Below are positions 12,286-23,770 of a stretch of 32,183 bases of DNA, piece by piece. The position numbers were made by a program, and so were the translations under genes. The stretch covers positions 83,719,855 to 83,752,037 of the forward strand of contig CM044491.1 in NCBI GenBank assembly GCA_024364805.1. Direction: 5' to 3'. Numbering within the stretch: position 1 is the first letter of the stretch; the number at the start of each line of letters is the position of its first letter. Under the pieces are notes generated by a model. That model ran no database searches. It was not told the DNA's origin and saw nothing but the letters and a program-made list of their open reading frames with translations. The stretch comes from Euprymna scolopes. Lineage: Eukaryota > Mollusca > Cephalopoda > Sepiida > Sepiolidae.

Positions 12286-13797
12286 TCGTACTTCATTCTA
12301 ATCGCTCGACGAGACCCTTGTGCTAAGTAGAATTATCGAAATAGTTACCCTCCTCCGCATTTTCCTTTTTGTCTGCATTTCTGACTGTCACACCCTTCCC
12401 ACCAATGTTTACAAAATTGGCATCACAGCCTGACTATCTCCAACTTTCTCATCCTCTCCCTTTTTTACATGCAAGCTGTCACTTCATTATGCATAAAATG
12501 GTCATTTTGACTTCGACAAACCTTTTAATTATAAAATTAGGTTATTGTGTCCTTGACTCTATTTTAGACAGTTATGTATAACTATTTGTTTCAATGTGTA
12601 TAAGTTATCACTTCATTTACGTAAGAAACCTTTTGGCATTTTTATTTTTTTCGATATAATAAGATATTGTGGTGAAGGCTATGTCATCATGCCCTTGAAA
12701 ACATTTGAACCTTACCGAAAAGTAACGAAAATTCATTTACTATTTTCAGCAAACGAGCACATTCAGTGTACTTTTCACAGCTTTTATGTCAAACTTTTTT
12801 TTTTTTTTGTCGGATGGCTGATGTTCACTATATGCACTTTTCTAGCTTAAATGTTTGTTACAAGCGACAACCCGTAGAAATTACACGGTGCTTTCTGCAA
12901 CAGTCTGTATAATTTACTATTAGTAATAATATTCCTTTGAAATATCTGTCAGGATCAATAAAAAAAAAAAAGACAATTTTTCTTCGTAAAAACAATTAAC
13001 ATTATCCATTAAATGCTCCTTAAATAAAAAAAAATCCTTATTTATATTTATTTAAAATTGTAGCACTTAAATTTTTTGTTTAAATATTTTTTTTTACCGT
13101 AAGCATAATTGTCAACTAAATATTTTCAAAATTTAATAAAACGGATATCACTTGAAATGCATTTAAAAGTCTGTTTTAGTCAACGACATAATTCGATTTT
13201 GGAACAATTAATTTTATAATGACTAAAATTGGAATTTATAAATATTAGCGACATCAAATTCATCACAAATCATAAGATTTTGCTTTATAGATGGGTGAAA
13301 GGTGATAACGTACGTATGGACACAAAATACCTTAGCGTATAGATTGTTTTTGTGAGATCAGCCGACACTAGTTTGAACATTATATTCGTAATAAAAAAAT
13401 AAAATATGGCATTAACTTGAATATCAAATTCTACTTTTACATTACGACTAAAATCTTATTTGAAGAAATTTTTAAATTCGATGAATGATTTGTATTAGTT
13501 TATCGAAATAAACCTATAAGATGCCTATAACAATATTTTAAGTCTCCCATTTTCATAGTTACGGTTTTAACGTTTTGCTTATCATAGCCATTTATTGAAT
13601 CTCGTTTAAACGGCGCATATTTTTTCTGCCCAAATTATAGCAATTACTGTATTGCTTTCACACTGGTTTAGATATCTAACAACATTCTGTAGTTGGCTGA
13701 TGGGTGCGCAGATAGATACATAAAAGAAGGGGAGATAAATAATTTGAATGGGTGAGTTCTTCGCTCGTTCGTAATCTTGTTTTGTCATTTGTTAGTT

Positions 13798-13842
13798 GGG
13801 TTACCTCCGTTACTTGAAGGTCAACTGGAGCAACAGAGGGCA
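13798..13842 (+). promoter_or_regulatory. Three nuclear-receptor half-sites in a row
   Basis: GGGTTA (13798-13803), AGGTCA (13818-13823) and AGGGCA (13837-13842) lie on one strand with gaps of 14 and 13 bases. COUP-TF tolerates wide spacing, so self-regulation is imaginable, but these six-base matches are weak evidence. Confidence 0.2.
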
Positions 13843-15017
13843 ACCTTGATTTTTGGCTGAATATCAAGGAAATTACTTTATATTTCCTCTGTTAATTTCA
13901 CTTTGAACACTGACAAGAAGTGCACTAGATAATTGCAGGTACTTATTTATCCTGCGCCCTCCTACAATTATGAATAAACTTATTTGAATGGTTAAAATGG
14001 TCCTCTAAACTCATAAAACAAAAACAAAACCTACCGACGGAATTAATTTAGGGTGGGCATTGTTAACAAATTGATAAATAATGGTCACCAATTATTATAA
14101 TTGAAAATTATGGTGGTAAATGTTTTGCTTAGCTTTAAACTGAAAAATCTTCCAAAAATGAAGATGGCCGACATTATTAAAGAAAATGATAATCGAATAT
14201 TAATAAAAACCCCGACTCGATTAAAACAAATGAAACAGAAATTGCTCATTTTTCTTTATTTAAATTAGTTAATCGTAATATATTGAGTTAAGAATTCCTA
14301 TGAGTTACCTGTCATTCAATTCGATTTTCCAACATTTTTCAAATAGTTAATAACAATACACGAAACGAAGTTAAATTTAGTTACGAGCTCAATTCAAGGA
14401 TTCCCAACCCGTTGCATTATCGGTTGACGAAGGCCGTATGAAAAAAACAAAGTATGTCATTTTTTTTTAATCGTTTCCTTAAAACCCATGCACAAATGCG
14501 GTTAATTACAAGATTATTCTGGTCGTAATAAAAACCTTAATCCTTGAGTGACGATTGAGAATGATATTATCGAGTTCTAAACCATAAGTTCGGTTTCGTC
14601 TCCTATATAATTATTAAATAATTTGTAAAGAAAGTTGAGAAATTAAAGTTACTATGCCGTCTCATCAGAGGAACTACAATATAAACATTACGATTTAGTA
14701 TCAAGCACTTTTGGAGTACATACTATTGTACATCCACCAAAAAAATTATGGACAAAATATGCTTCACCATTATTCGCACTTGTTATTTTCTTTAGGTATA
14801 TCAAATATATACAATCATAGAACTAAATCAGTAATTTAACTTTTCATAAACATTATCATTTCTGATGACACCTGCTGTTGACTTTTACTATCGAGACGAT
14901 TTCTTTCGGAATTCATTTCGGGTCGTGTGTTAAGCCTGAAGTGGTGGTTTGAATTGCTTATTGCCTCAAATCACGTGAAATGGTTTTGCTCGGGAAAGAG
15001 GACTAGAAAAAAGGCAC

Positions 15018-15079
15018 ATGTTCTGTTCAATAACTTTGCGCGACAAGAAACTGTCACGCAAAGTTATTGAACAGGATAT
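15018..15079. repeat. Near-perfect hairpin, 28 pairs, 6-base loop
   Basis: CTGTTCAATAACTTTGCG (15023-15040) pairs with its exact complement at 15057-15074. One C/A mismatch (15041/15056) follows, then GACA/TGTC, with loop AGAAAC at 15046-15051. Five further outer pairs, two of them G-T type, extend it to 15018-15079. It ends 18 bases before the fold-back element copy. It may be a tiny palindromic (mariner-like) MITE or a small-RNA hairpin. Confidence 0.85.
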
Positions 15080-15097
15080 ACAATATAATTACATAAC

Positions 15098-15170
15098 TAG
15101 GGCTATGACAACAGAATATTCTTTTCATTGTCAGAACTCTCTAGTATATATTCGACACAACGACATGGAC
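15098..15170 (+). mobile_element. One-sided second copy of the fold-back element
   Basis: TAGGGCTATGACAACAGAAT and the following ATTCTTTT match the left arm of the 7597-7747 element almost perfectly. The match goes on through ACTCT, AGTATATAT and a CG at the same relative spacing. No right arm is visible in the next 300 bases. It grades directly into the tRNA-derived SINE listed next, and the junction cannot be placed by eye. Confidence 0.6.
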
Positions 15171-15279
15171 GGACGATCTGAGTGCCCCAAATTCGAATCT
15201 AGTTCATTCCACAAAAATCACTTTATCTTTAAGTGAGCCTTCTTGTGGTCCCTCCCATAATTCTCGGTGTCTTTCAAGA
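15130..15279 (+). mobile_element. tRNA-derived SINE, plus-strand copy
   Basis: A B-box-like AATTCGAATCT lies at 15190-15200. The surrounding order of blocks matches the SINE at 31129-31275 on the other strand: CGACAC, GACATGGAC, then the B box, TTCCAC with an A run and CACTTT, a GAGCC..TTGTGG block, and finally TCTTTCAAG. The A box is degenerate, so this copy is probably inactive. Similarity extends well past the tRNA head, which is what marks the two as one SINE family and not two tRNA pseudogenes. Confidence 0.7.
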
Positions 15280-18200
15280 AAAAAAATTCGAACTAGAAAA
15301 ATGTCGGGGAAACCAATGCCGACAATAGAATGTTCGAATTCATACGACAATCGAGATGAAAATCCAACTAGCTTGTACATAATTTACTATGTTTATAAAT
15401 TTAACTTTATATGAATAAGAAATGAAACTTGTTTCTTACATGCTCTCAATTTCATGCATAGTTTGAATATTTCGTAAGTTTATAAAACTAAAAGTAAACA
15501 CTTTGTTTCTTCTGCATTCTCATATTTTAAAGTTTGCGAAGTGCCATGGCCGTTTGAAAGTTAACAGACTGCTGCACTAAACGTGAAGTGTTGACCGACA
15601 TTCTGACTGACGTAACAGATACGAAATACTATCATAAATAAGTATAAAATATTGCCTTTTTTTACTATTTATGTTGTTAGGCAAAGTTTTTTTTTTTAAT
15701 ATTCTATCAGCCGTAAAACCGAAAAATTGTATTAAGTATTACGCCCGATATCGCAGTAATTGTAACAAATAGATGTTTTTTCTTTTTTAAATTCTTTCAA
15801 ACTTGTATTAATTTCAGAATATTTGAGGATGGATGAAATCCTTGCATTTGATTACTTACTGGAGAGGCTTATAAAAGTACTTGGTTACATTGGATTTTAA
15901 GACAACCAAGTTTCGTCATTTTCTATTTAACAAAATAACGCAACGTATCAAGTGTCACCAACGAGCTTGAAAAGCACAAACACATGACTTTAAAATCTTG
16001 TAGGGATAAGATTCATTGATATAATTGTTCTTTATAAATAAAATTGAGTTCCAATATTTTTTGTCTCTAACGCGAGGGTTATCTAGGACTTTTTATGAGT
16101 TTTATTTCTTGTTCGATTTTATTTCGTTCAACAAAAGTATATTAAAAAAGTAGAAAGTGGATCTACTTTTGCCAGCTTCGTAACTCCAACTTCCCTTAGT
16201 CTCCTTTACCTCTCGCATCCCATGAGCGATGTTTCTGACAAATGGGGGGGGATTTGTTTTCTCTGTAACACTCTATCCATCTAACAATTATCATCGAATA
16301 GTTTTGATTTTAAAGTAGCATTTTTAGTTCCTTACATCAAGTGGTTCCATGCTTTGTCTGGGGTGATTCCCCCCAAAATGTTCTAAACACAACCACTCTT
16401 TCAACGCGTGTCTAAAAATGGTCTAATTCAATAGAGTTGTTCATTGCTTTTAATAAACAAGTGAAAGTTTTATTTTATGATAAACTTACATTTTGAGTTG
16501 CATTGCTAATTTGGGAGGGATTTTGGTTTACCTCCCTTTACAAAATTTAAAAAAATACTATGATGGAAAAATAAATTTTTGTATTTAAAAATTTAAAGAA
16601 AAAAATCTTCTGGAAAATAATTGTCATTTATCACTGATATTGAGATTAAAACGCCAAATTCATATTCAAATAAGAACGGATTTCTAATATATTGATCTTT
16701 TCTATAAGATCGACGTCATAAGATAAATTTGCATATTGCTTTACAAAAGGACGCATTATTCACTATTTTATAATTCAATGATTGCTTTATATTTTTTTAG
16801 TTTTATTTACACATGTTTTTATATTGTGGCTAGAAAAATAGCATTCCAAGTTAAATGAGTATTTTTTTTTTGTATTTTTTAATCTATTTCCATACCTCAT
16901 TTTCCCGGGCAACACTATGACACGATTAGCACTAGAAATATAAAGTCCATGTAATACGATTATTTATTCATTTATTTCTTTTTTTTTTTATTTTGATTAA
17001 GATTTCGATTTTTCTAACAAAAACCAAACAGACTTCAGCATTGTTCTTGCTAATTTATTTATATTCTTTTATTTATATTCATATATAAAAATGTCATGCC
17101 ACCCGATTGAAAATAATATAATCGCAGAAACTTTCAACCATGTTAATTTTATAATTCTGTTTGGTTTATTAGATAATATTTTTGAATTCCGTAAATTTTG
17201 CAATGATCGAAATATCCGGATGATTTTTTCCATTTTTAAAACTTTTTTTTATTAAAAACCTAAAGTTTTCTATATTTCCATTAGATGTTCCTTTTCAGCT
17301 ATTATGGTTTTTGTTTTATCGTTTCTGTCTACGAAACAAGAACAAACAATCTATTTTCTCACTTCTGTTTATTATAGTCTTGAAGTTTTAAGGGCGATCA
17401 CTCAACAGAATATGATAAAAATTACTTTGTAGGAAATTATTACGAAAAATATAAAAAAAAAAAATCAACGCATCAAAAGACGCTATTAAAACTTAACCAA
17501 AAAATATAAATCGTTAACACACTGAAAATATATTCTGTAAAGTTTTAGTAAATAGGTGTGTGTGTGTCCACTAACACCATCATAAAGCTAAAAATGTCAT
17601 TTCATTATTTCTAAAACATTTTTTAAAAAACTATTCTCGTTTTATTTATACTAGCAAACATTACCTCTCGTAGTATATTTTTGTTAATATTGGAGGATAG
17701 CATAATGACAAACGAACACTTACTGCTCTGCCTTCTCCCGTTAAAAGATAATGCCTGGATGAATGATCCCATGACAACAAACGGATTATACGCTGCCTCT
17801 GAAAGGAGGAGGTAATGGCTAGGATAGTCTCAAGATATATATTACACTACCCTGTCCCCGAATCGAGCATTAAAGAGTAGTAAAAGTATTAACAGAAGTA
17901 AAAGTATAGTTTCGACATCAGATATCAAATATCCATTAATGACAGATTTATCGCCTTATTAATTTGGCAAGCAATACGGTTCGCTTTCTTTTCTTTTTTT
18001 TCAACTAATTCATTTTATCTCTTCCCAATTATATACGAGGAGTGTCAAATCAGTCATACCGGATCACCTCATTTATGTAATCCGAATTGTATTATTCGTA
18101 TGTTGTCATATAAATCTCAAAGGAATTTTAATTTTCTCATTAAAACTTCTTGTAATATTTATTTTTTAATCGTTAAAACTTATTCTTGCATCAATGCAAA

Positions 18201-19704
18201 TCGAAACATCTTTCCCTGAATTGGCTATTACTAATTCTCCCAAAGCGATATCTAAGAATTTAAAATAAATTAAATACCGGAATGTGTTTTTAAAATTTCT
18301 TTTTTAATTTCTGTAAATACCGGAGTCTGATTTTTAATTTCTATGAGGAATACATTTTTTTCTTTTCGAAATGGAATTGTGTAAGCAGATTAGGTGAATT
18401 ATTTAATTCAATGACATTTTATGCTTACAACCGGATTATATTCTTGTAATTATTCTAAAATGCAATCGTATTTGAAGAGACAGAGGCACAATATAAATAT
18501 GCATATCTTAAATACTTCGTGTTTCATTTTAAAGCAACTCACAGTCCAAATTAAATGTTTTATTAAACAAGTTTTCAAAATAGTTCTTAGTTATAAACAA
18601 TTCGATCCTACCATGTTTCAAGAAAATGACGTCAGTATAAATCAACTGGACATATTTCTTTCATTCAATAGATTTTTGAGCGAGTAAATGATGAATCCTA
18701 TAAAAGAGGAACAAAATTGGTCACCGATTCACACGTTTTTATGCCCACAAAACATTAGTCATATATTCAATATTGTACATCCTTTAGCAGAATGATAAAA
18801 ACACTCGGATCTTTATCATACATGAAAATGGATCATTTATTTTTTAATTGCGGTTGATTTGCTTACCATGAAAACTATAGTTTATTATTTAGTTTTAATG
18901 TCGAACACTGTCGAAACTATTTTATTAATCGTATTTTTATTTTCTGTTCACACTTAATAGCTCAGTAAGAAAAAATTGAACTTAACTGAAAGTCGGCATC
19001 CTATGATTTTTGTCTCATATAGTCAATAATTCCGTCGATGTAGTTATGAAGATCACAGATTCAAAATATTTATGCGATATACAAAAATAATCAGCATTAA
19101 AGTAAAACTACTTGTTGAATAAATATCATAAAAAGCGAATTATAGTAGACTTAAAAAATTATTAACGTTATTCCTGCAGATTTGTGCTACAGTCAACAGG
19201 GTAAGAAAATCTTCTCTGTGCAAATGTGATAGACGTTGCCTCTTAACTAATTAAACGATCATTATTAATTTTAGAACCCGGAAGCTATGCGTAAGGGTAG
19301 TTAATATGGGTTACATTTAATTTTATACAAAGCCAAAAATAAAGAGGATGGAGTCCCTTCGTCAAAAATTCACTTTCGATTTTTGTAAAATTTTAACAAT
19401 AGTTATTAGAGATCAATTTAAAATTATTCACCGAATTTCATCTTTGGAGTGTGTTAGATTTTTAGGGAGACATAATAACAATCTTCTATTTTTGAAAATA
19501 AGATTTGCATTGAATTTGGATCGTAATGATTAGGCACCAATTAAACAAGATTCCCTGAATTTCGAAGATTTTTATACATTTTCTAGAATAAGAAAAAATA
19601 TAATGGAGTTTGATCAAAATTGGAATAATGATTCTATACCAAAGATGCATATAATTTAAGATACATAATGGTACAAAAAATAGTCTAAAACATTTCTGTT
19701 CGTG
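15280..19704. other. Intron, largely featureless
   Basis: AT-rich. Aside from the repeat copy at 17758-17835, POU octamers at 16727, 18194 and 19503, and a small C/G-richer spot at 16160-16260, I see nothing. The open frame at 18421-18687 (88 codons from an ATG) has no recognisable product. Confidence 0.55.
17758..17835 (+). repeat. Diverged dispersed repeat, copy 2
   Basis: This is the partner of 12195-12285, in the same orientation, with shared blocks GAAAGGAGG, TAATG and GGATRGYCTC. By eye it is too diverged to set edges or assign a class. Confidence 0.4.
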
Positions 19705-19747
19705 GAATTAATTTTACCCGTTCTGGGACGGGTATTTTAATTTTTGT
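19705..19747 (+). repeat. Dispersed hairpin motif, copy 2
   Basis: ACCCGTT and GACGGGT pair around CTGG, and outside them AATTAA and TTAATT pair again. The flanking GAATTAATTTT block is identical to that of copy 1. It sits at the left edge of the GC-richer patch at 19748-20260. Confidence 0.65.
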
Positions 19748-20260
19748 GTATTCTTTTGCCTAGTCACATCCACATGACTGCTAAAAAAAAATAAAACACC
19801 CGAGTTAAATACGATTATAAAATGTTTCTTTTTATTGATAAACATGTCTCTTAATGAAGACGCCAGACGGCAGTTGTAGGTCATGTTACAACATCTTCTC
19901 GCCGTCTCTGTTAAGAACGACGCGATTGCAACTATATTATTTATAAACATACTGTATCTGGCTTATCAGTGCGCACTCTCGCATGTGTACTCCCCCCCTC
20001 CCGATCGCCCCTTTTTGCACGTATGTACGCATTCCATTCGTTTGTGTTACATATGTCAAACGCTGTTCACTCTAACTGCTCACCTCTTTACAATCGCTTT
20101 CTTCTTCTGCTCTTTTATTCATGTACGCGACAATTTCAGTTTATTGTTATCTAAGAAAAAAAAAACTATCCTTTCTCGTAGATTAATCATAGATGAAACG
20201 AAGGATTCACCCATGACCAGTAATTGCTATTTCAAATTCATTCAGATCGCCAACGACTGA
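19748..20260. other. GC-richer patch, possible old LTR fossil on the minus strand
   Basis: This is the most G+C-rich half-kilobase in the left two thirds of the window. On the minus strand a TATA-like TTTATAAAT (about 19939-19947) is followed about 100 bases later by AATAAA (19831-19836), the layout of a promoter and poly(A) signal within one LTR. Paired ends and target duplications were not found, so the LTR reading is tentative. A plus-strand open frame of 125 codons from an ATG (19883-20260) matches nothing known to me. A GACGGC/GCCGTC hairpin lies at about 19867-19908. Confidence 0.3.
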
Positions 20261-20837
20261 ATATTGCCCAGGTGTCATTTTTTTTTTTTTTTTGTCAAAA
20301 AATTGTATGTAGTTCTTAAGGTTGAATACCTTGCCATGATGACATCCATGCTAAGGAAAACACCGACAAAGAAATAACCCTGCAGAAAACATGAACCTAT
20401 CAAATATAAAGATGCCGCGCACCGATCTTAAGACAACTATCACGTAGTTAATCATAGACAAATGGCAAAGGAATGGAAGAAACATAAACAATAAATCCCA
20501 TAGTGTCCAATCAAAGAATGGTAAAATAGATGTAGAGGAATAAGTATCAGTATTAGCCCATCTCTCACGTGGCCATACAAATATTACTCACATGTACATA
20601 CTTCAAAGTGAAAATCTACCTAGATGTTATACATGTAATAATATACTTATAAAATATATACATTAAAATCTCCTCCGTAAAATGTAGACAACATGGATCG
20701 ATTGCTTAATAGGATTTATCCAAATAAAATTTCTTAAGGAATCTAAGATATATTCTAAATTTTGTAATAAATTTCTGTAATAAAAATAATATAGCTTCAA
20801 CTCAAGTTTACGCAAAAACCATAATGTCCGTTCAAAT
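20261..20837. other. Intron, no feature supported
   Basis: A long T run (about 20278-20293) is followed by AT-rich sequence up to the 5S-derived SINE. Confidence 0.55.
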
Positions 20838-21109
20838 GTGTGTGGAACGGCACTAACCTTGTTTGAGTTTAATCGACTTCTTCCGAAGGAGGAAGTTTCA
20901 TGGGAGTATAAAGTTCACAAGCGGTTTTCAGTCGCGTGTATATCCCCGTTAGGTCTTTACAACTCTTGCAGGGAGGTATCGACGTCCTCCTACATACAGC
21001 GCCTGAAATTCACAAATTGGTCACCCATTTTAGTAATGACCAGGCTCAACGTTGCTTAATTTCGGTGATTTGACGGGAATCGGTGTGTCTACGTGATTAT
21101 GCAGCATTC
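20838..21109 (-). mobile_element. 5S-rRNA-derived SINE (head 20989-21109, body 20838-20988)
   Basis: On the minus strand the 121 bases of 21109-20989 follow a whole 5S rRNA. The Box A equivalent AAATTAAGCAACGTTG is at 21047-21062, then GAGCCTGGTC as the intermediate element, then a Box C equivalent TTACTAAAATGGGTGACC at 21019-21036. The end is GCGCTGTATGTAGG, where 5S ends in GTGCTGTAGGC. The upstream CACACCGATTCCCGTC also matches the 5S loop A-B region. Beyond the 5S-like part about 150 bases of unrelated, GC-richer body continue, with a short GGAGG/CCTCC hairpin (20972-20990). That arrangement suits a 5S-headed SINE (SINE3 type) better than a 5S pseudogene. It is diverged and probably inactive. 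Confidence 0.75.
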
Positions 21110-23470
21110 AAATCTTTGTCAGAAAATTACCTTACAAGAGTTGATATATCGTTTAATCAAACAACGTAATTATGATTTATCAATCTAATTATATCTGACC
21201 GGCTGAGAAAGAAGTTACAGATGTCGTTGAATCATTATTATATTAAAAAATATATTACGTTTTTAATCACTTTGTTAAAATGCTTGCCTGGTGATTAAAC
21301 GCTCATAATCAAGACATTGTCTGCCTAATACAATAGTTAAGTTGTCTTGTTAGCAGCTCAACCTGGTTAACTCAAAATATGAGAAATTGTAGCAGAATAA
21401 ATATCGCTCGGTAAGGTTACTTAACAGCGTTTACAAGAATGAATTTTCAAATAATCTACATAATTACTGATTATTTGAAAAAAAGTTATTATTTGGGAAT
21501 TTCTCTGTGTACGTAAATAGAAACCGGTGATTAGTTGACAAAAACATGAATAGGCAGAGTACACATTAAGGCAGTAGTTTTACCATGTGAATACTGGTGT
21601 TCGTATCTCGCGTATGTCTAAAGGAATTTTGTTATTGGATACGTGTTTTATAAATTTAAAGAAATTAACATAACAAAAACATTGAATTTTTTTTTAAAGT
21701 GACTTGTTTTCTTATCAACAAAAAGGTGTCATAAAGAGTATTCAGCATAAATTCAAGGCAATTTACGTATCTTTGCTTAAAAAACACAATTTCTTATGTT
21801 TTTAACCAATAAAAACAATACGTAAATAATTTAAATACTGAGTAATGAACTTTTAATGAAATTTCAAAGTTTTCTTCAATGTATAACATTTTAACTCACA
21901 AATGCTTTGCTATTTTCATAACGTTTCGACCGATATAAACACCGACTTTCAGATGCATTTTTTAAAACTGGTACCTATAAGAAATTTCAAACTGAACTCT
22001 TTATTTAGCTCACGTAAATAGATTGTTCTCGTTCCGCCAGCCACGTATTAAGTAATTAGATTTCTTAGTTATCGCCTGCAGTAAGGATTGAATTTTCAAC
22101 TTTCAAGAGACTGTTGGTTAGAATTGGTTATTAATCAACGCATTTATCCGTTACGCAACAAGCTTGGAGAATTCCCAAATAAGTTGTTTTGGCATGAAAT
22201 CATTCTAAATGGTGTTGGTATGTCGTAAAATAAACCAAAGCAAAATGCAATACTTGAAAACATTAAAAATTTTATATCAAAATTTCTATAACTATATTTT
22301 CTGTATTAAAATGATATTTTTTTATAAAAATATATTTTCCACAAGATATATTTTTTCAATGGTTTTTATGTTGTATCGGATACTCAACTTTTTAATATAG
22401 ATTGTGTAGACAGATTGTAGCAGATATTATTGGCGATGTACTTATTTAGTTCTGGATTTTTCTAATGAATCTCTTGAAAATGCTTTGCGGCTTTCGTAAA
22501 CTTTAGTTATAAATGTCATACCAATAAATACATTTCCAGAAAATATTAAGAACGGAATAATTCTCTATAGAAAGTATTTCATTTTCTTTTTACTACGTTA
22601 AGGGTTACTTTGCATACCATTCGTGTATATATGAACTGCTTGAGTGTTTATTCGCCCTTTATTATGTATGTTCGTTTCATACCCCACGCACTTTTTTAAA
22701 ATTCATAAATGACAATAATTGATCAGGTTATCAATTCAAAGAGCACACTTTTTGAGACAAAACAGAGTTAGTAGTTAAACTTATTAAATAGAAACTATTA
22801 ACTGTTAAACCTATTTTATTTTGCTTGGATTTGACAGGGTATACAAGAATTTCAATTTAATATAAGGTTGTTACATAAACGTATCCTTTATTTTTTTTGT
22901 GTTAGTTTTATATTAAAATGAGATTACATGTGATTGCGTTCATAGTTAATTTCTAGTGGCAAGAACAGAATATAACTAGACATGAAAACGTGGATGTCGA
23001 CCCATACTTGATATTTTCTTAGAAAGACGAAAATGATGTCAGCAAATCAAGTTTTTTTTTTTTTTTTTTTTTCACAGATTTAATTGAGGTATTGAGATTA
23101 GATCTTCAGTTTGTGTTCAGACCGCATTCATTTTGAGATGAACCATTTCTAAGTAATACTTGTGGCATGGTTTTATGAAATAACCATCAAATTAACCATT
23201 TTATGGCACAAAACATCACGAATCCTTTAAAAGCAGGTTTTTTTTCTTGATAAGTAATTATATTAGCAAGAAAAACTTTACCCAGGTATGAATTAATTTA
23301 TAATAGTATTCGTTTTTTTATTTTAAATTTTCTGGCATCTATTATGCTATTATCATATTTGGACGTAGAAATATCACAAATATTTTAATATGTTAAAGAT
23401 TGAAAACCGATGAATGTTGAATATATCAAATAATTTACATTTCTTAATTTTTGAGATGAGGATTGGTTAT
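21110..23470. other. Intron, no feature supported
   Basis: AT-rich with a T run at about 23051-23072. No repeat ends or coding signal were seen. Confidence 0.55.
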
Positions 23471-23539
23471 TCGTATTTGGATTCATCGGACTACTGTTCT
23501 CATCTTGAGTGTTATTTTCACAACATTTCAGTCGATGTA

Positions 23540-23672
23540 ACCTTCGGGTATATCTTATCGAACTCAGGATTTTTTCTGTCAAACTAAAAGCATGCGACCC
23601 CTGTGAAGTAAAGGGTTCCTTTTGAAATATCGTCCAAATTCCCGAGTTCGACAAGATACATCTGGAGAAGGT
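23540..23672. repeat. Inverted repeat inside a GC-richer patch
   Basis: TATCTTATCGAACTCAGGA (23551-23569) and TCCCGAGTTCGACAAGATA (23640-23658) are inverted copies, 17 of 19 matching. Similarity continues outward to ACCTTCGGG and TCTGGAGAAGGT. The arms of about 30 bp flank about 70 bp. The patch (about 23470-23770) is richer in G+C than its surroundings, and the minus strand is open for 108 codons from an ATG at 23711, but the protein resembles nothing I know. Most likely an old repeat with fold-back structure. Confidence 0.55.
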
Positions 23673-23770
23673 GCCCAGACAATTTTTAATGGGCCAAAGT
23701 GCCCCTTCCATAGGTGCACTGACTTACTCTCCCCACTTCGGGGTGTTGTGCTATATCATACTTGTATGGG

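Larger units (their letters stand above)
11531..15017. other. Intron; GC-richer patch at 12110-12370
   Basis: The patch at 12110-12370 includes GGTTCGAAATT (B-box-like), a G run and the repeat at 12195-12285, and probably marks a decayed retroposon. The rest is AT-rich without supported features. Confidence 0.45.

Noticed and set aside
19883-20260. 125-codon frame from an ATG
   Set aside because: It has no recognisable domain, includes a run of lysines from an A tract, and lies in a repeat-like GC-richer patch. A chance frame is likelier.
20838-21059. 73-codon plus-strand frame
   Set aside because: It is the antisense side of the 5S-derived SINE.
20989-21109. Functional 5S rRNA gene
   Set aside because: Too many differences in Box C and the helices, no T-run terminator directly after the 5S end, and a SINE-like body follows instead.
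23385-23711. 108-codon minus-strand frame
   Set aside because: No family resemblance, and the sequence has internal inverted-repeat structure. Kept only as a repeat.
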